The notes under the pieces are model-generated. The model saw nothing but the letters and a program-made list of their open reading frames with translations, made no database searches and had not been told where the DNA came from. Position numbers and translations under genes: made by a program. From contig NZ_JODS01000003.1 of the NCBI RefSeq assembly GCF_000718025.1, positions 186,001 to 250,000 of the forward strand: a stretch of 64,000 nt of DNA. The letters run 5' to 3'. The stretch comes from Kitasatospora purpeofusca. GTDB lineage: Bacteria > Actinomycetota > Actinomycetes > Streptomycetales > Streptomycetaceae. Shown here piece by piece: positions 53,232 to 62,163 of the stretch (the stretch's first letter is position 1; every line of letters starts with the position of its first letter).

Positions 53232-55799
53232 TCAGCGGCCCAGTCGGCCGCGCACCATACCCAGCATGGCGTTGAGTTCCTCGATCCGCAGCCGCTTCGC
53301 GATGAGCACGAAGACGGCCAGCTGGAGTCCGCCGGCCAGGACGACCGTCAGCACCGCGCCGGCCCAGCCGCCGACGACCTTGGTGACCGCCAGGCTGACG
53401 GCCAGACCGACCACCGCTGCCGGGACCGAGGCCGTCGTGAGGCGGGAGTAGGTCTTGCCGATCCGCTTGGTGTCCAGCCCGCCGATCCTCTTCTTCAGCT
53501 TGGGCACCGCCACCGTCACCCCGATGGCGTACGCGAGACCGTAGCCGAACGCCATCCCGGTGACCGTCCACTCCGGGGGCAGGAGCACCCAGCAGAGCAG
53601 CGAGAAGCCGGCCTGGCAGGCGGCGACCCACACGGTGTTGGAGAACGGGGTGCGGGTGTCCTCGTAGGCGTAGAAGCCGCGGAGCATCACGTACTGCGCC
53701 GAGTACGGGATCAGGCCGAGCGCGAAGGCGGAGAGCATCAGGCCCACGTTGCGCGCGTTGTCCAGGGTGGTGTCGCCGCCGCCCACCCCGTAGATGGACT
53801 GGCCGATGGCCGGCCCGAGCGCCAGGAAGAGGAACGCGGCCGGGACGACCGCGACGGCGGTGGTGCGCAGTCCGTAGGAGATGTCGTCGCGGACGGCGCC
53901 GGCGTCCTCGTCGGCCGCCGCGCGGGACAGCCGGGGCAGCACCGCGCTCATGATCGAGACGGTGATGACGGCCTGCGGGAGCTGCCAGATCAGCAGCGCG
54001 TTGGAGAAGGCCGCGAGGCCGACGCCGCCGTGGCCGCCGGTCTCGGCGTCGGCGCCGGCCGCGGTGGCCAGCTGGGTGATGACCAGGTAGCCGGCCTGGT
54101 TGGCGAGCACGAAGAAGAAGGTCCACTTGGCCAGTCGGGCGGCCTTGCCCAGGCCGTGCCCGCGCCAGTCGAAGCGCGGCCGGAAGGAGAAGCCGGCCGC
54201 CCGCAGGTACGGGATCATCGCCAGGGACTGCACCGCGAGGCCCACCAGGGTGCCGATGCCGAGCAGCCGGACGCCCTCGGGGGTGATCGTCTCCGGCTTG
54301 ACGTGGGTGCTGTCGAAGCCGCCGTAGACCCAGATGTAGGCGCCGAAGGTGAAGATCACCACGAGGTTGTTGAGGACCGGGGTCCACATCATCGCGCCGA
54401 AGCGGCCGCGGGCGTTGAGGATCTGGCCCATCACCACATGGATGCCCATGAAGAAGATGGTCGGCAGGCAGTACCGGGCCAGGGCCACGGTGGTGTCCGC
54501 GCGGGCCGGGTTCTCCATCATCGGGTGGGCGATCAGCTGGACCAGCAGGGGGGCCCCGAGCACGGCCAGGAAGACCACGCCGGCCAGGCCGACCATCACC
54601 AGGGTGAGCAGCCGGTTGGCGTAGGCGGTGCCGCCGTCCGCGTCGTTCTTCATGCTGCGGACCAGCTGCGGCACGAAGACGGCGTTCAGCGCGCCGCCGC
54701 CGATCAGGATGTAGAGCAGCGTCGGCAGGGTGTTCGCGGCGTTGTAGGAGTCGCCCATCACGGCGATGCCGATCGCGCCGGCGATCACCATGGTGCGCAG
54801 GAAGCCGGTGCCCCGGGAGACCAGGGTGCCGGCCGCCATGATCGCGCTGGAGTTCAGCACCGAGGCGATCTTGCCGCCGCCGGCGGTCTGCTCGGCGGGC
54901 GCGGCCGGGGCGGCGTCCGCGGGGCGGGCGTGCTCCTCGGCCGTGAGGTCGGCGAGCGGCTCCACGGCGGGCGGCAGCTGCACCGCGGCCACCTGGAGGG
55001 TGGCCTCCTCCTCGGAGAGCGGCGGGTCGAACTCGATCGGCGGGACGAACGGCCTGGGGCCGTCCTGGCCGCCGTGGCCGCCGTGGCCGTAGCCGGGCGG
55101 CGGCCCGTGCTGCGGCGTGTGCTGTCCCGGGTACGCGCCGGCCGGGGGGTACGGCGCGGCCGGGGCGACGGGCGGGACGGCTGCGGCCGGCGGCTGCGCG
55201 CCGGGCTGCTGGACCGGGTGCTGCTGGACCGGCGGCTGCTGCGCGGGGTACTGCTGGCCGGGGGACGCCTGGGCCGGCGGGCGCGGGGCCTCGGCCGTGG
55301 TCCGTCCGCCGCCGAACAGCGAGTCCACCCCGACGTACTCGGTGGACTCGGAGTCCCAGGCGGAGTGCGCCGGGCCGGGCTGCCACTGCTGCTGCGGCTG
55401 CCCGCCCCAGCCCTCGGCCGGGGCGGCCGGGGCCGCGGGGGCGGCCGGAACGCCCGGCTGCTGCGGCCGCTCGTCGCGCCAGTCCGCCCGCGCGGGGGTG
55501 TCCCAGCCGGGCTGGACCGGCGGCACCGGCGGGCCGAACGGAGTCGGCGCCGCGTAGTCGCCGCCCTGCGGCGGCAGCTGCGGCGGCACGTCGTACGCGG
55601 CCGCCGGCTGCTGCGGCGCGGCGGGCGGGGCGGTCCGCAGACCGTACGGGTCCGGCTCGCCCGGACCGTCGCGGTAGGCGTCCGCCGCGTACGGGTCCTG
55701 GGCGTAGGTGTCGGCCACGTACCAGTCGCCGGACGGCGACTCGGCCCCGGGACGGCCCTCTCCGCGGCCCGGAGGCCGCTCCTCGCTGCGCCCGGTCAT
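53232..55799 (-). CDS. murJ: Lipid II flippase MurJ (MviN) with long N-terminal tail
   Basis: 855 residues from ATG 55799 (GAGGTGAC directly upstream). The first 300 or so residues are a disordered Pro/Gln/Tyr/Ala-rich tail with PYG, QQP and APAAP repeats and the segment TEYVGVDSLFGGGRT. From about 306 the MurJ domain begins (IASVLNSSAIMAAGTLVSRGTGFLRT) with about 14 membrane helices. MurJ moves lipid II across the membrane for peptidoglycan synthesis. The pseudokinase that regulates it in mycobacteria is the next gene, 231 bases downstream. It overlaps no neighbour and follows DUF6049 by 56 bases. Confidence 0.95.
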   Translation of the reverse strand: MTGRSEERPPGRGEGRPGAESPSGDWYVADTYAQDPYAADAYRDGPGEPDPYGLRTAPPAAPQQPAAAYDVPPQLPPQGGDYAAPTPFGPPVPPVQPGWDTPARADWRDERPQQPGVPAAPAAPAAPAEGWGGQPQQQWQPGPAHSAWDSESTEYVGVDSLFGGGRTTAEAPRPPAQASPGQQYPAQQPPVQQHPVQQPGAQPPAAAVPPVAPAAPYPPAGAYPGQHTPQHGPPPGYGHGGHGGQDGPRPFVPPIEFDPPLSEEEATLQVAAVQLPPAVEPLADLTAEEHARPADAAPAAPAEQTAGGGKIASVLNSSAIMAAGTLVSRGTGFLRTMVIAGAIGIAVMGDSYNAANTLPTLLYILIGGGALNAVFVPQLVRSMKNDADGGTAYANRLLTLVMVGLAGVVFLAVLGAPLLVQLIAHPMMENPARADTTVALARYCLPTIFFMGIHVVMGQILNARGRFGAMMWTPVLNNLVVIFTFGAYIWVYGGFDSTHVKPETITPEGVRLLGIGTLVGLAVQSLAMIPYLRAAGFSFRPRFDWRGHGLGKAARLAKWTFFFVLANQAGYLVITQLATAAGADAETGGHGGVGLAAFSNALLIWQLPQAVITVSIMSAVLPRLSRAAADEDAGAVRDDISYGLRTTAVAVVPAAFLFLALGPAIGQSIYGVGGGDTTLDNARNVGLMLSAFALGLIPYSAQYVMLRGFYAYEDTRTPFSNTVWVAACQAGFSLLCWVLLPPEWTVTGMAFGYGLAYAIGVTVAVPKLKKRIGGLDTKRIGKTYSRLTTASVPAAVVGLAVSLAVTKVVGGWAGAVLTVVLAGGLQLAVFVLIAKRLRIEELNAMLGMVRGRLGR

Positions 55800-55855
55800 G
55801 TCACCTCTTCGCTGTCGTGGGGAGGCCGCTCCGGAGTCGGGCGGTATCGGCGCTG

Positions 55856-58360
55856 TCAAGGACCAACCTTCTCATCACTGGTGGCCCGATCCCGGCCATC
55901 CGCGCTGCTGTCGCGCGGTGTCCGCGCCGCTCCGTCCTGTTCCGGCCGTTCCGGGGCGCCCGGGCGGTCCGCCTCCGCGGCCTCGGCGGCGGCCCCGGGA
56001 CCGTCCCCGCCGTCGCTGCGGCCGGGTCCGTCGGTGTCGTCCGGGCCGGTCCCGCCGCCCTGCGGGGCGAGCGGCGCGTCGCCCTCGTCGCCGTGCGCCA
56101 CCCGCCGCTTGCGCTGGCGGACGAACCGCAGCGCGGCGAGCAGGAGCAGCAGCGCGCCGCCGCCGAAGACGTAGAGCACCCCGTTGGTCACCGAGGTGAC
56201 CTGGACGGTGAAGGTCACCGGTTCGCCGTACTTCTGCGGGTTCGGCCCGGTGGTGTAGAGCTGGGCGGTCATGCTCACCGGCCCGTTGTTCTTCGCCTCG
56301 GCGGGGAAGCGCAGGGTGACGCTCTGCGAGGCGGGCAGCACCAGTTCCTCGGTCGGCAGCTCGACCCGGAGCCGGTTCTGCTGGGCCGGGGTGAGGACCA
56401 GCTTGAGGTTGGTGACCGTCTGGGTCAGGTCGTTGCGGACGCTGACCTGGAGCACTCCGGTGTCGCCCGCGAAGGTGATCTCCCGCTTCGGCGGCACCTT
56501 CACCGCGCCGGTCAGCTCCTTGAGGTAGCGCTTCACGCCCTCCCGGTAGTCGGCCCCGGCCGAGCCCTCGGTGCGCCACTCGGTGGACAGCGAGCGGACC
56601 ATCGCCGCGCTGAACGGGCCGCGCACCCGCTGCGGCAGGGTCAGCACCCGCATCAGCGTGTCCAGGTCGGTCTGGATCCGGGTGGTGGTGGTCAGGTCGA
56701 AGGCGGACAGCTCCGAGTCGCGGGCCCGGGCCGGGTAGTCGGCGGGGGCGGGGACGGCCGCGTTCGCCTTCGGGTCCGGCGGCAGCTGGGCGAGGGCGTC
56801 CAGCTTCACCGGCTCCACCCACTTGCCGTCCTGGGCCGCCTGGAGGGCGGTCGCGAGCACCTTGGCGGCGTCGGCGTCGAGATCGCGCGGCGGCATCACC
56901 AGCAGGCCGCGCGGGTTCTGCGGCTCCTGGCGGGAGATCACGAAGGTCTCGGCGAGGAACCGCTGGACGGCCCGGCTCTGCTCCTCCTGGGTTGTGAGCC
57001 CGCCCTCGAACAGGGAGGAGATCAGCTGGTCGGCGACCACCGCGGTCTGCCCGTTGCCGATCGGCCGGGCGGCCGAGGGGGTGTACTTCAGCGCGTCGGA
57101 CTCGGGCATGCTCGCGCCGTTCACCAGCACCAGGCTGTTGCCGGTGCGCTGGGCGACGGCGGTGATCCGCTGGTCCAGGTAGCCCCGGTAGGGCCAGGCG
57201 ACGTCGGCCCGGGTGTCCACCGACAGCCGGCCCTCGACGGTCAGCCGGCCGGCCGTGGCCGCCTTGCTGAGCGCGGTGTCGATGCCCTCCAGCTCGGGGG
57301 CGTTGTGCGCGATCGAGGCGAGGTCGGGATCGGCGTACGGCAGCGCCACCACCTGGCTGCCGGGCTTGGCCACGGCGGCCCGCAGCTTGTCCAGCCAGGC
57401 GGTGGCGGCGGCGGTGCCGGTGCCGGGGACGGTGTTGTCGTCCTTGGCCGCGTTGCCCTCGGTGCCCGGCTTCTGCACCACGTAGCGCTTGGTCATCGCG
57501 AACGCGGTGTCCAGCAGGTCCGGGTCCACCACCCAGGTCAGCCCGGTCAGCGCGGCGCCCGTGTCGACCAGCGCGTACAGCCGGCCGCCGGGGGCGAACT
57601 CGGTGGCCAGGCTGTCGTCCCGGAGCACCGGGACGGTCTGGTCGTTCTCGGAGAGGGTCTGCGCGGCCAGTACCGGCGCGTGCACCAGCGGCCAGAGGGT
57701 GGTCACCTTGGACGGCTGGGCGTCGCCCGGGGACGGGTTGTAGGGCAGGAAGCTGCGGGCGATGCCGAGCGGGCGGTCGCGCTGGTTGTCGGCGGTCGAG
57801 CCCCAGACGTCCACCGCCAGCTCGTACACGCCCTCGGCGGAGAACTGCAGGTCGGCGACGGCCACGCTGAGGGTGTACGGCTGGCTCTGGCCGGGGCCGA
57901 GCTCGTTGAGGGCGTACTGCGGGCTGTCCATCGAGATGCCGTCCGCGTTGAGCGGGACGCTGCGGGAGGACACCGAGGCGAGTTCGCTGCGGGTGGTGAG
58001 CGGCTTGCTCGGCCAGGGCCGGCGGACGGCCGCGTGCGCGGACTTCAGCACCGACCTGCCGGCGTTGGTGACGTGCCCGGTGATCGTCACGGTGCCGCTC
58101 TGGACGGCGACCGGCTTGCTCACCGACTCGATGGTCATGGTCACCGGGAGCTCGGCGCTGACCGCCGTGTCGGCGACCGGCCTGGCCCCTCCGGCCGGGG
58201 CTCCTCCGGCCGGGGCCGCGCCGGCGGTGCCGCCGGGCAGCGCCGAGGCGAGCACCAGCGCGGCGCCGAGCGCGCCCGCCAGCCGCCGGACGGTTCGTCC
58301 CAGGACCCGCCCGGGGCGCCGGTCCGGCTCCGGACCGGGGTGCCGTGCCGGCTCACTCAC
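55856..58360 (-). CDS. DUF6049 family exported membrane protein
   Basis: 834 residues. A signal peptide (basic N-terminus, then LAGALGAALVLASALPGGTAGA) leads into a large extracellular part with beta-sandwich-like repeats near both ends (LPVTMTIESVSKPVAVQSGTVT and VSVRNDLTQTVTNLKLVL). A C-terminal membrane helix follows (about 735-755, GVLYVFGGGALLLLLAALRF) with an acidic/Pro-rich cytoplasmic tail. The family is conserved directly upstream of murJ in actinobacteria, which suggests a role in wall assembly, but no activity is known. The GTG start has GAGGG eight bases upstream. Confidence 0.88.
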   Translation of the reverse strand: MSEPARHPGPEPDRRPGRVLGRTVRRLAGALGAALVLASALPGGTAGAAPAGGAPAGGARPVADTAVSAELPVTMTIESVSKPVAVQSGTVTITGHVTNAGRSVLKSAHAAVRRPWPSKPLTTRSELASVSSRSVPLNADGISMDSPQYALNELGPGQSQPYTLSVAVADLQFSAEGVYELAVDVWGSTADNQRDRPLGIARSFLPYNPSPGDAQPSKVTTLWPLVHAPVLAAQTLSENDQTVPVLRDDSLATEFAPGGRLYALVDTGAALTGLTWVVDPDLLDTAFAMTKRYVVQKPGTEGNAAKDDNTVPGTGTAAATAWLDKLRAAVAKPGSQVVALPYADPDLASIAHNAPELEGIDTALSKAATAGRLTVEGRLSVDTRADVAWPYRGYLDQRITAVAQRTGNSLVLVNGASMPESDALKYTPSAARPIGNGQTAVVADQLISSLFEGGLTTQEEQSRAVQRFLAETFVISRQEPQNPRGLLVMPPRDLDADAAKVLATALQAAQDGKWVEPVKLDALAQLPPDPKANAAVPAPADYPARARDSELSAFDLTTTTRIQTDLDTLMRVLTLPQRVRGPFSAAMVRSLSTEWRTEGSAGADYREGVKRYLKELTGAVKVPPKREITFAGDTGVLQVSVRNDLTQTVTNLKLVLTPAQQNRLRVELPTEELVLPASQSVTLRFPAEAKNNGPVSMTAQLYTTGPNPQKYGEPVTFTVQVTSVTNGVLYVFGGGALLLLLAALRFVRQRKRRVAHGDEGDAPLAPQGGGTGPDDTDGPGRSDGGDGPGAAAEAAEADRPGAPERPEQDGAARTPRDSSADGRDRATSDEKVGP

Positions 58361-58662
58361 GCGGTTCGCCCTCGCTCACGGGTTCGCCCTCGCCGTTCTC
58401 GATCGCTGCTGCTGCTGCCGTGCTGCTGCGGATGTTCCGTCGGCCGTGGGATGCCGTGAGGATCAGCCGTGAAGAAAATGCGGCGGTCCGGTGCCTCGGT
58501 GGCCGTGACGGCGCACGGCACCGCGGCCCGTGCTCGGCGCATCCGGACTCGTTCCACCGGCATGGTAACGATGTGGTGAGGGGTGCGGTGTTGCGGGCCG
58601 GGGAGTGAGCCGCCGGAAACACGCGGGCGACCGGGCCGCCGGGCCACGTACCCTTGTGAGCC
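58361..58662. other. 302-base divergent promoter gap before DUF6049 and cca
   Basis: No gene seen. CTCACGCGGTTCGCCCTCG (58356-58374) and CTCACGGGTTCGCCCTCG (58375-58392) form an imperfect direct repeat over the DUF6049 start codon. A CTG-rich run (58405-58430) follows. Promoters for both genes must lie here, but none is convincing. Confidence 0.5.
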
Positions 58663-60162
58663 GTGTCCACTGCCAATGAGCCCACCGCCCACCCGACCGG
58701 CACCCATCATTCCAGTTCCGCCGTCCAGGTCGTCCCCGGCCTGAGCGAGGCGCAGACCCTGGGTCTGCAGGAACTGCTGCGGGTCTCCCCGGTCGCCGAC
58801 GAGATCGCCCGCCGTTTCCAGGCGGCCGGTCACCGGCTCGCGCTGGTCGGCGGCTCGGTCCGGGACGCCCTGCTGGGCCGGCTCGGCAACGACCTCGACT
58901 TCACCACCGACGCGCGTCCGCAGCAGGTGCTGAAGCTGGTCAAGGGCTGGGCCGACGCGGTCTGGGACGTCGGCATCGCCTTCGGCACGGTCGGCGCGCG
59001 CAAGGACACCCCGGAGGGCTCCTTCCTGATCGAGATCACCACCTACCGCTCCGAGGCGTACGACCGCACCTCCCGCAAGCCCGAGGTGAGCTACGGCGAC
59101 ACCATCGAGCAGGACCTGGTCCGCCGCGACTTCACGGTCAACGCGATGGCCGTCGACCTGCCCGGCCGGGGCTTCGTCGACCCGCACCGCGGCCTGGACG
59201 ACCTGGAGGCCCGGGTGCTGCGCACCCCCGCCACGCCCGAGGAGTCCTTCTCCGACGACCCGCTGCGGATGATGCGGGCCGCCCGGTTCGCCGCCCAGCT
59301 GGACTTCGAGCCGGCCCCCGAGGTGGTCGCGGCGATGACCGCGATGGCCGAGCGGATCACCATCGTCTCCGCCGAGCGGGTGCAGGCCGAGCTGAACAAG
59401 CTGCTGCTGGCCGCGCACCCGGTCAAGGGCCTGCGGCTGCTGGTCGACACCGGCCTGGCCGACCACGTCCTCCCGGAGCTGCCGGCGCTGCGCCTGGAGC
59501 GGGACGAGCACCACCGCCACAAGGACGTCTACGAGCACTCGCTGACCGTCCTGGAGCAGGCCGTCGACCTGGAGCAGGACGGCCCCGACCTCACCCTGCG
59601 GCTGGCCGCGCTGCTGCACGACATCGGCAAGCCCCGCACCCGCCGCTTCGAGCAGGACGGCCGGGTCTCCTTCCACCACCACGAGGTGGTGGGCGCCAAG
59701 ATGACCCGCAAGCGGATGCGCGACCTGAAGTACTCCAAGGAGCTCACCGAGGACGTCTCGCGGCTGGTCGAGCTGCACCTGCGCTTCCACGGCTACGGCG
59801 GCGGCGAGTGGACCGACTCGGCGGTGCGCCGCTACGTCAACGACGCCGGCCCGCTGCTGGAGCGGCTGCACAAGCTGACCCGCTCGGACTGCACCACCCG
59901 GAACCGGAAGAAGGCGGCCGCGCTCTCCCGCACCTACGACGGCCTGGAGAGCCGGATCGAGGTGCTCAAGGAGCAGGAGGAGCTGGACGCCGTCCGCCCC
60001 GCGCTGGACGGCAACCAGATCATGGAGCTGCTCGGCCTCGAGCCCGGCCCCGCGGTCGGCAAGGCGTACAAGCACATGCTGGAGCTGCGGCTCGAGCACG
60101 GCCCGATGGAGCACGACGCGGCGGTCGCCGCGCTGCGCGACTGGTGGGCCGCCCAGCAGTAG
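58663..60162 (+). CDS. cca: CCA tRNA nucleotidyltransferase
   Basis: 499 residues. The class II polymerase head has LALVGGSVRDALLG, DLDFTTDARP, RRDFTVNAMA and the DDPLRMMRAARFAAQL region. An HD domain follows with LLHDIGKP (about 316) and HHEVVGAKM. It adds or repairs the 3' CCA of tRNAs, needed for tRNA-Leu and tRNA-Ala in this window, which lack encoded CCA. The GTG start at 58663 has no strong ribosome-binding site and may be leaderless. Same position as in Streptomyces coelicolor, upstream of the LppU-like genes. Confidence 0.95.
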   Translation: MSTANEPTAHPTGTHHSSSAVQVVPGLSEAQTLGLQELLRVSPVADEIARRFQAAGHRLALVGGSVRDALLGRLGNDLDFTTDARPQQVLKLVKGWADAVWDVGIAFGTVGARKDTPEGSFLIEITTYRSEAYDRTSRKPEVSYGDTIEQDLVRRDFTVNAMAVDLPGRGFVDPHRGLDDLEARVLRTPATPEESFSDDPLRMMRAARFAAQLDFEPAPEVVAAMTAMAERITIVSAERVQAELNKLLLAAHPVKGLRLLVDTGLADHVLPELPALRLERDEHHRHKDVYEHSLTVLEQAVDLEQDGPDLTLRLAALLHDIGKPRTRRFEQDGRVSFHHHEVVGAKMTRKRMRDLKYSKELTEDVSRLVELHLRFHGYGGGEWTDSAVRRYVNDAGPLLERLHKLTRSDCTTRNRKKAAALSRTYDGLESRIEVLKEQEELDAVRPALDGNQIMELLGLEPGPAVGKAYKHMLELRLEHGPMEHDAAVAALRDWWAAQQ

Positions 60163-60176
60163 GGCACAGGGTGCCG

Positions 60177-60214
60177 CGAGGGGTGGTCCCGGGTTCTCCC
60201 GGGGCCACCCCTCG
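60177..60214 (+). terminator. Terminator after cca
   Basis: CGAGGGGTGG-T-CCCGGG and CCCGGG-G-CCACCCCTCG arms with a TTCT loop, 14 bases beyond the cca stop; convergent with the LppU-like gene that ends at 60266. Confidence 0.8.
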
Positions 60215-60265
60215 TCCGTGCGCGGGCCGGTCGGCGCGGGCCCGGGTACGGGCCCGGGCGCGGGT

Positions 60266-61351
60266 TCAGAGCTTCTTCAGGCAGAGCACGAAGCTGAGCG
60301 CCTCGGTGCTGGACTCACGGGTGTAGGTGCTCTCGGCGCCGGTGACGTTCTCGCAGGCCTTGTCGTTGTCGCTGGTCCCGTAGACCTTCTTGAGCACCTT
60401 GTACTGGGCCTTCGGGTCGCCGCAGGGCAGCATGGTGATCCGCGGGCTGGCGTCGTGGGTGGCGGTGGTGCCGTTCTCGTTGCGCAGGCAGTCGCCGGCC
60501 TTGGCGGTGTCGATGTCGCTGGCGACCTTGGTGGCGGACGGCGTCGGCAGGGTGATCGTCGGCACCGGGACCGCCGGCACCGTCGCCGCCGGGACGGACG
60601 GGACGGACGGGACGGACGGGAAGGTCGGCGACGGGAAGGCCGGCACGGTCACCGAGGGCATCACCAGCGGGCGGTAGGGGTCGTCGTGCTTCGTGGAGGC
60701 GAAGAGCGCGCCGGTGGCGATCAGCACGATCCACGAGCCGATCCCGAGCACCGGCAGCAGCAGCATGAAGATGTGCGGCCGCTTGGTGAGCGGCACCCCC
60801 GGGTCCAGCTGCGGCCCGTGCGTGCCGGGCGCCGGCGGCGGCAGGTCCTTGATCCTGTTGTGGGCGGCGAGGTTCCGCAGCAGGGTGACCACGGTGAAGA
60901 TGCCGGAGAGGTAGCTCCACCAGCCCTGCACCAGGGTGCGGGCGGACATGTCGCGCACCACGGCGGTGCCGCAGGTGCGGCAGAACGGTCCCGGCTGCTT
61001 CAGGAACCGCATGATGATGATGATGCCCTGGTGGCCGCGGACGGTGGTCTCGACGGCCGGGAAGCCGCCGCAGAACCGGCACACCGGACCGCCCTGCGGG
61101 GCGTAGCCGGCCGGCGCGGGGTAGCCCCCGGCCTGCGGCGGGTAGGCGTAGCCCCCCGGCGGGGCCTGGGCGGGCGCGCCGTAGCCGGGTGCGGCCGGCG
61201 GCGGTGCGGCCGGGTAGCCGTAGCCGGCCGGGGGCGGTGCGCCCACCGGCTGCGGGGCCGGCGCGCCGGCGTACGGGTTGCCGGTGGCGTACGGGTTGGT
61301 GCCGTCGGCGGGCGGCGGCGAGCCGTACGGCATCTGGGGCGGAACGGACAA
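60266..61351 (-). CDS. LppU/SCO3897-type membrane protein with zinc ribbon
   Basis: 361 residues. A Pro/Tyr/Gly/Ala-rich N-terminus (about 1-90) precedes a zinc-ribbon pair (CRFCGGF and CRTCGTA) and two membrane helices (about 138-155 and 195-215). A Pro/Ser/Val linker then leads to a C-terminal extracellular domain with four Cys (AKAGDCLRNEN, LPCGDPKAQYKVLKK, ACENV, VLCLKKL). The C-terminal domain matches the LppU/SCO3897 family. The start is TTG at 61351, supported by GGGGGAT six to eight bases upstream; an ATG at 61333 lacks a site. Confidence 0.82.
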   Translation of the reverse strand: MSVPPQMPYGSPPPADGTNPYATGNPYAGAPAPQPVGAPPPAGYGYPAAPPPAAPGYGAPAQAPPGGYAYPPQAGGYPAPAGYAPQGGPVCRFCGGFPAVETTVRGHQGIIIIMRFLKQPGPFCRTCGTAVVRDMSARTLVQGWWSYLSGIFTVVTLLRNLAAHNRIKDLPPPAPGTHGPQLDPGVPLTKRPHIFMLLLPVLGIGSWIVLIATGALFASTKHDDPYRPLVMPSVTVPAFPSPTFPSVPSVPSVPAATVPAVPVPTITLPTPSATKVASDIDTAKAGDCLRNENGTTATHDASPRITMLPCGDPKAQYKVLKKVYGTSDNDKACENVTGAESTYTRESSTEALSFVLCLKKL

Positions 61352-61385
61352 GGGGATCCCCCGGGGAAATTCAGGTGGTGGACGG

Positions 61386-62054
61386 TCAGGACTTCTTCAC
61401 CGGCGGGACGCCGGCGAGCGGGCCCAGGCAGAGCACGTAGCGCTTCTTGTTCCAGCGGCGGCCGCTCTTGCCCGAGACGGTGCTGGTGGTGCCCGCGGTC
61501 TCGCGGCACCTGCCGGTGTCGGTGGTGGACTCGAACTTGGCGAGCACCTTGTAGTTCGCCTTGCTGTCGGTGCACTTGACCACCGAGACGTCGCGCGAGC
61601 CGGAGGCCTTGACGCAGTCGCCGGCCTTGGCGCTGCTGACACTGGGGCCGGTGACGAAGTAGCCGACGATCAGGGCGATCACACCCAGGACCAGGCCGAC
61701 CGCCTTCAGTCGGGCTTTGCCGCGGCCCTTGGCGGGCGGTCCGGGCTGCGGCGCGGCCGGCGGGTAGCCGTGCGGCGAGGCCTGCCCGTACGGTCCGGGC
61801 GCCGGTGCCTGCGGGTACATGGCCTGCGGGTACGGCGCGGGCGGGTAGGGACCCTGCGGGTGGACGGGCTGGGGCTGGGCCGCCTGCGGTGCGGCGGGGT
61901 AGCCGTAGCCGGGCGGGGGCGGCGGTGCGCCGTAGCCCGCGGGCACCGGCTGGGGCTGGCCGTACGGCGGGGGCACCGGGGGACCGTAGGGCTGCGGCGG
62001 CGGCGCGGCACCGTAGCCAGGAGGCGGCCCGTACGGACTGGGTGGTGTGCTCAT
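61386..62054 (-). CDS. LppU/SCO3897-type membrane protein, short paralogue
   Basis: 222 residues. A Pro/Tyr/Gly/Gln-rich N-terminus (about 1-105) precedes a basic patch (KGRGKARLK), one membrane helix (about 117-135) and the same four-Cys extracellular domain as its neighbour (AKAGDCVKASG, VVKCTDSKANYKVLAKF, RCRETA, YVLCLGPL). It is evidently a paralogue of the 361-residue gene 34 bases downstream, without the zinc ribbon and second helix. Probably cotranscribed with it. Confidence 0.82.
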   Translation of the reverse strand: MSTPPSPYGPPPGYGAAPPPQPYGPPVPPPYGQPQPVPAGYGAPPPPPGYGYPAAPQAAQPQPVHPQGPYPPAPYPQAMYPQAPAPGPYGQASPHGYPPAAPQPGPPAKGRGKARLKAVGLVLGVIALIVGYFVTGPSVSSAKAGDCVKASGSRDVSVVKCTDSKANYKVLAKFESTTDTGRCRETAGTTSTVSGKSGRRWNKKRYVLCLGPLAGVPPVKKS

Positions 62055-62163
62055 CAGATTGTCCCCCGAGACAGAGTGCTGCCGCTGCGACAGATCTGAC
62101 GTACCTTAGCGACTCGGAACGACGCCGCCGGGGTGCAGGGGCCGACCGGCCGGACGGCCGTGG

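Noticed and set aside
50484..56174. Open frame of nearly 1900 codons on the plus strand across sigM, the pseudokinase and murJ
   Set aside because: Low-complexity Arg/Gly/Val/Ala sequence with no motif; three well-defined minus-strand genes with ribosome-binding sites occupy the region.
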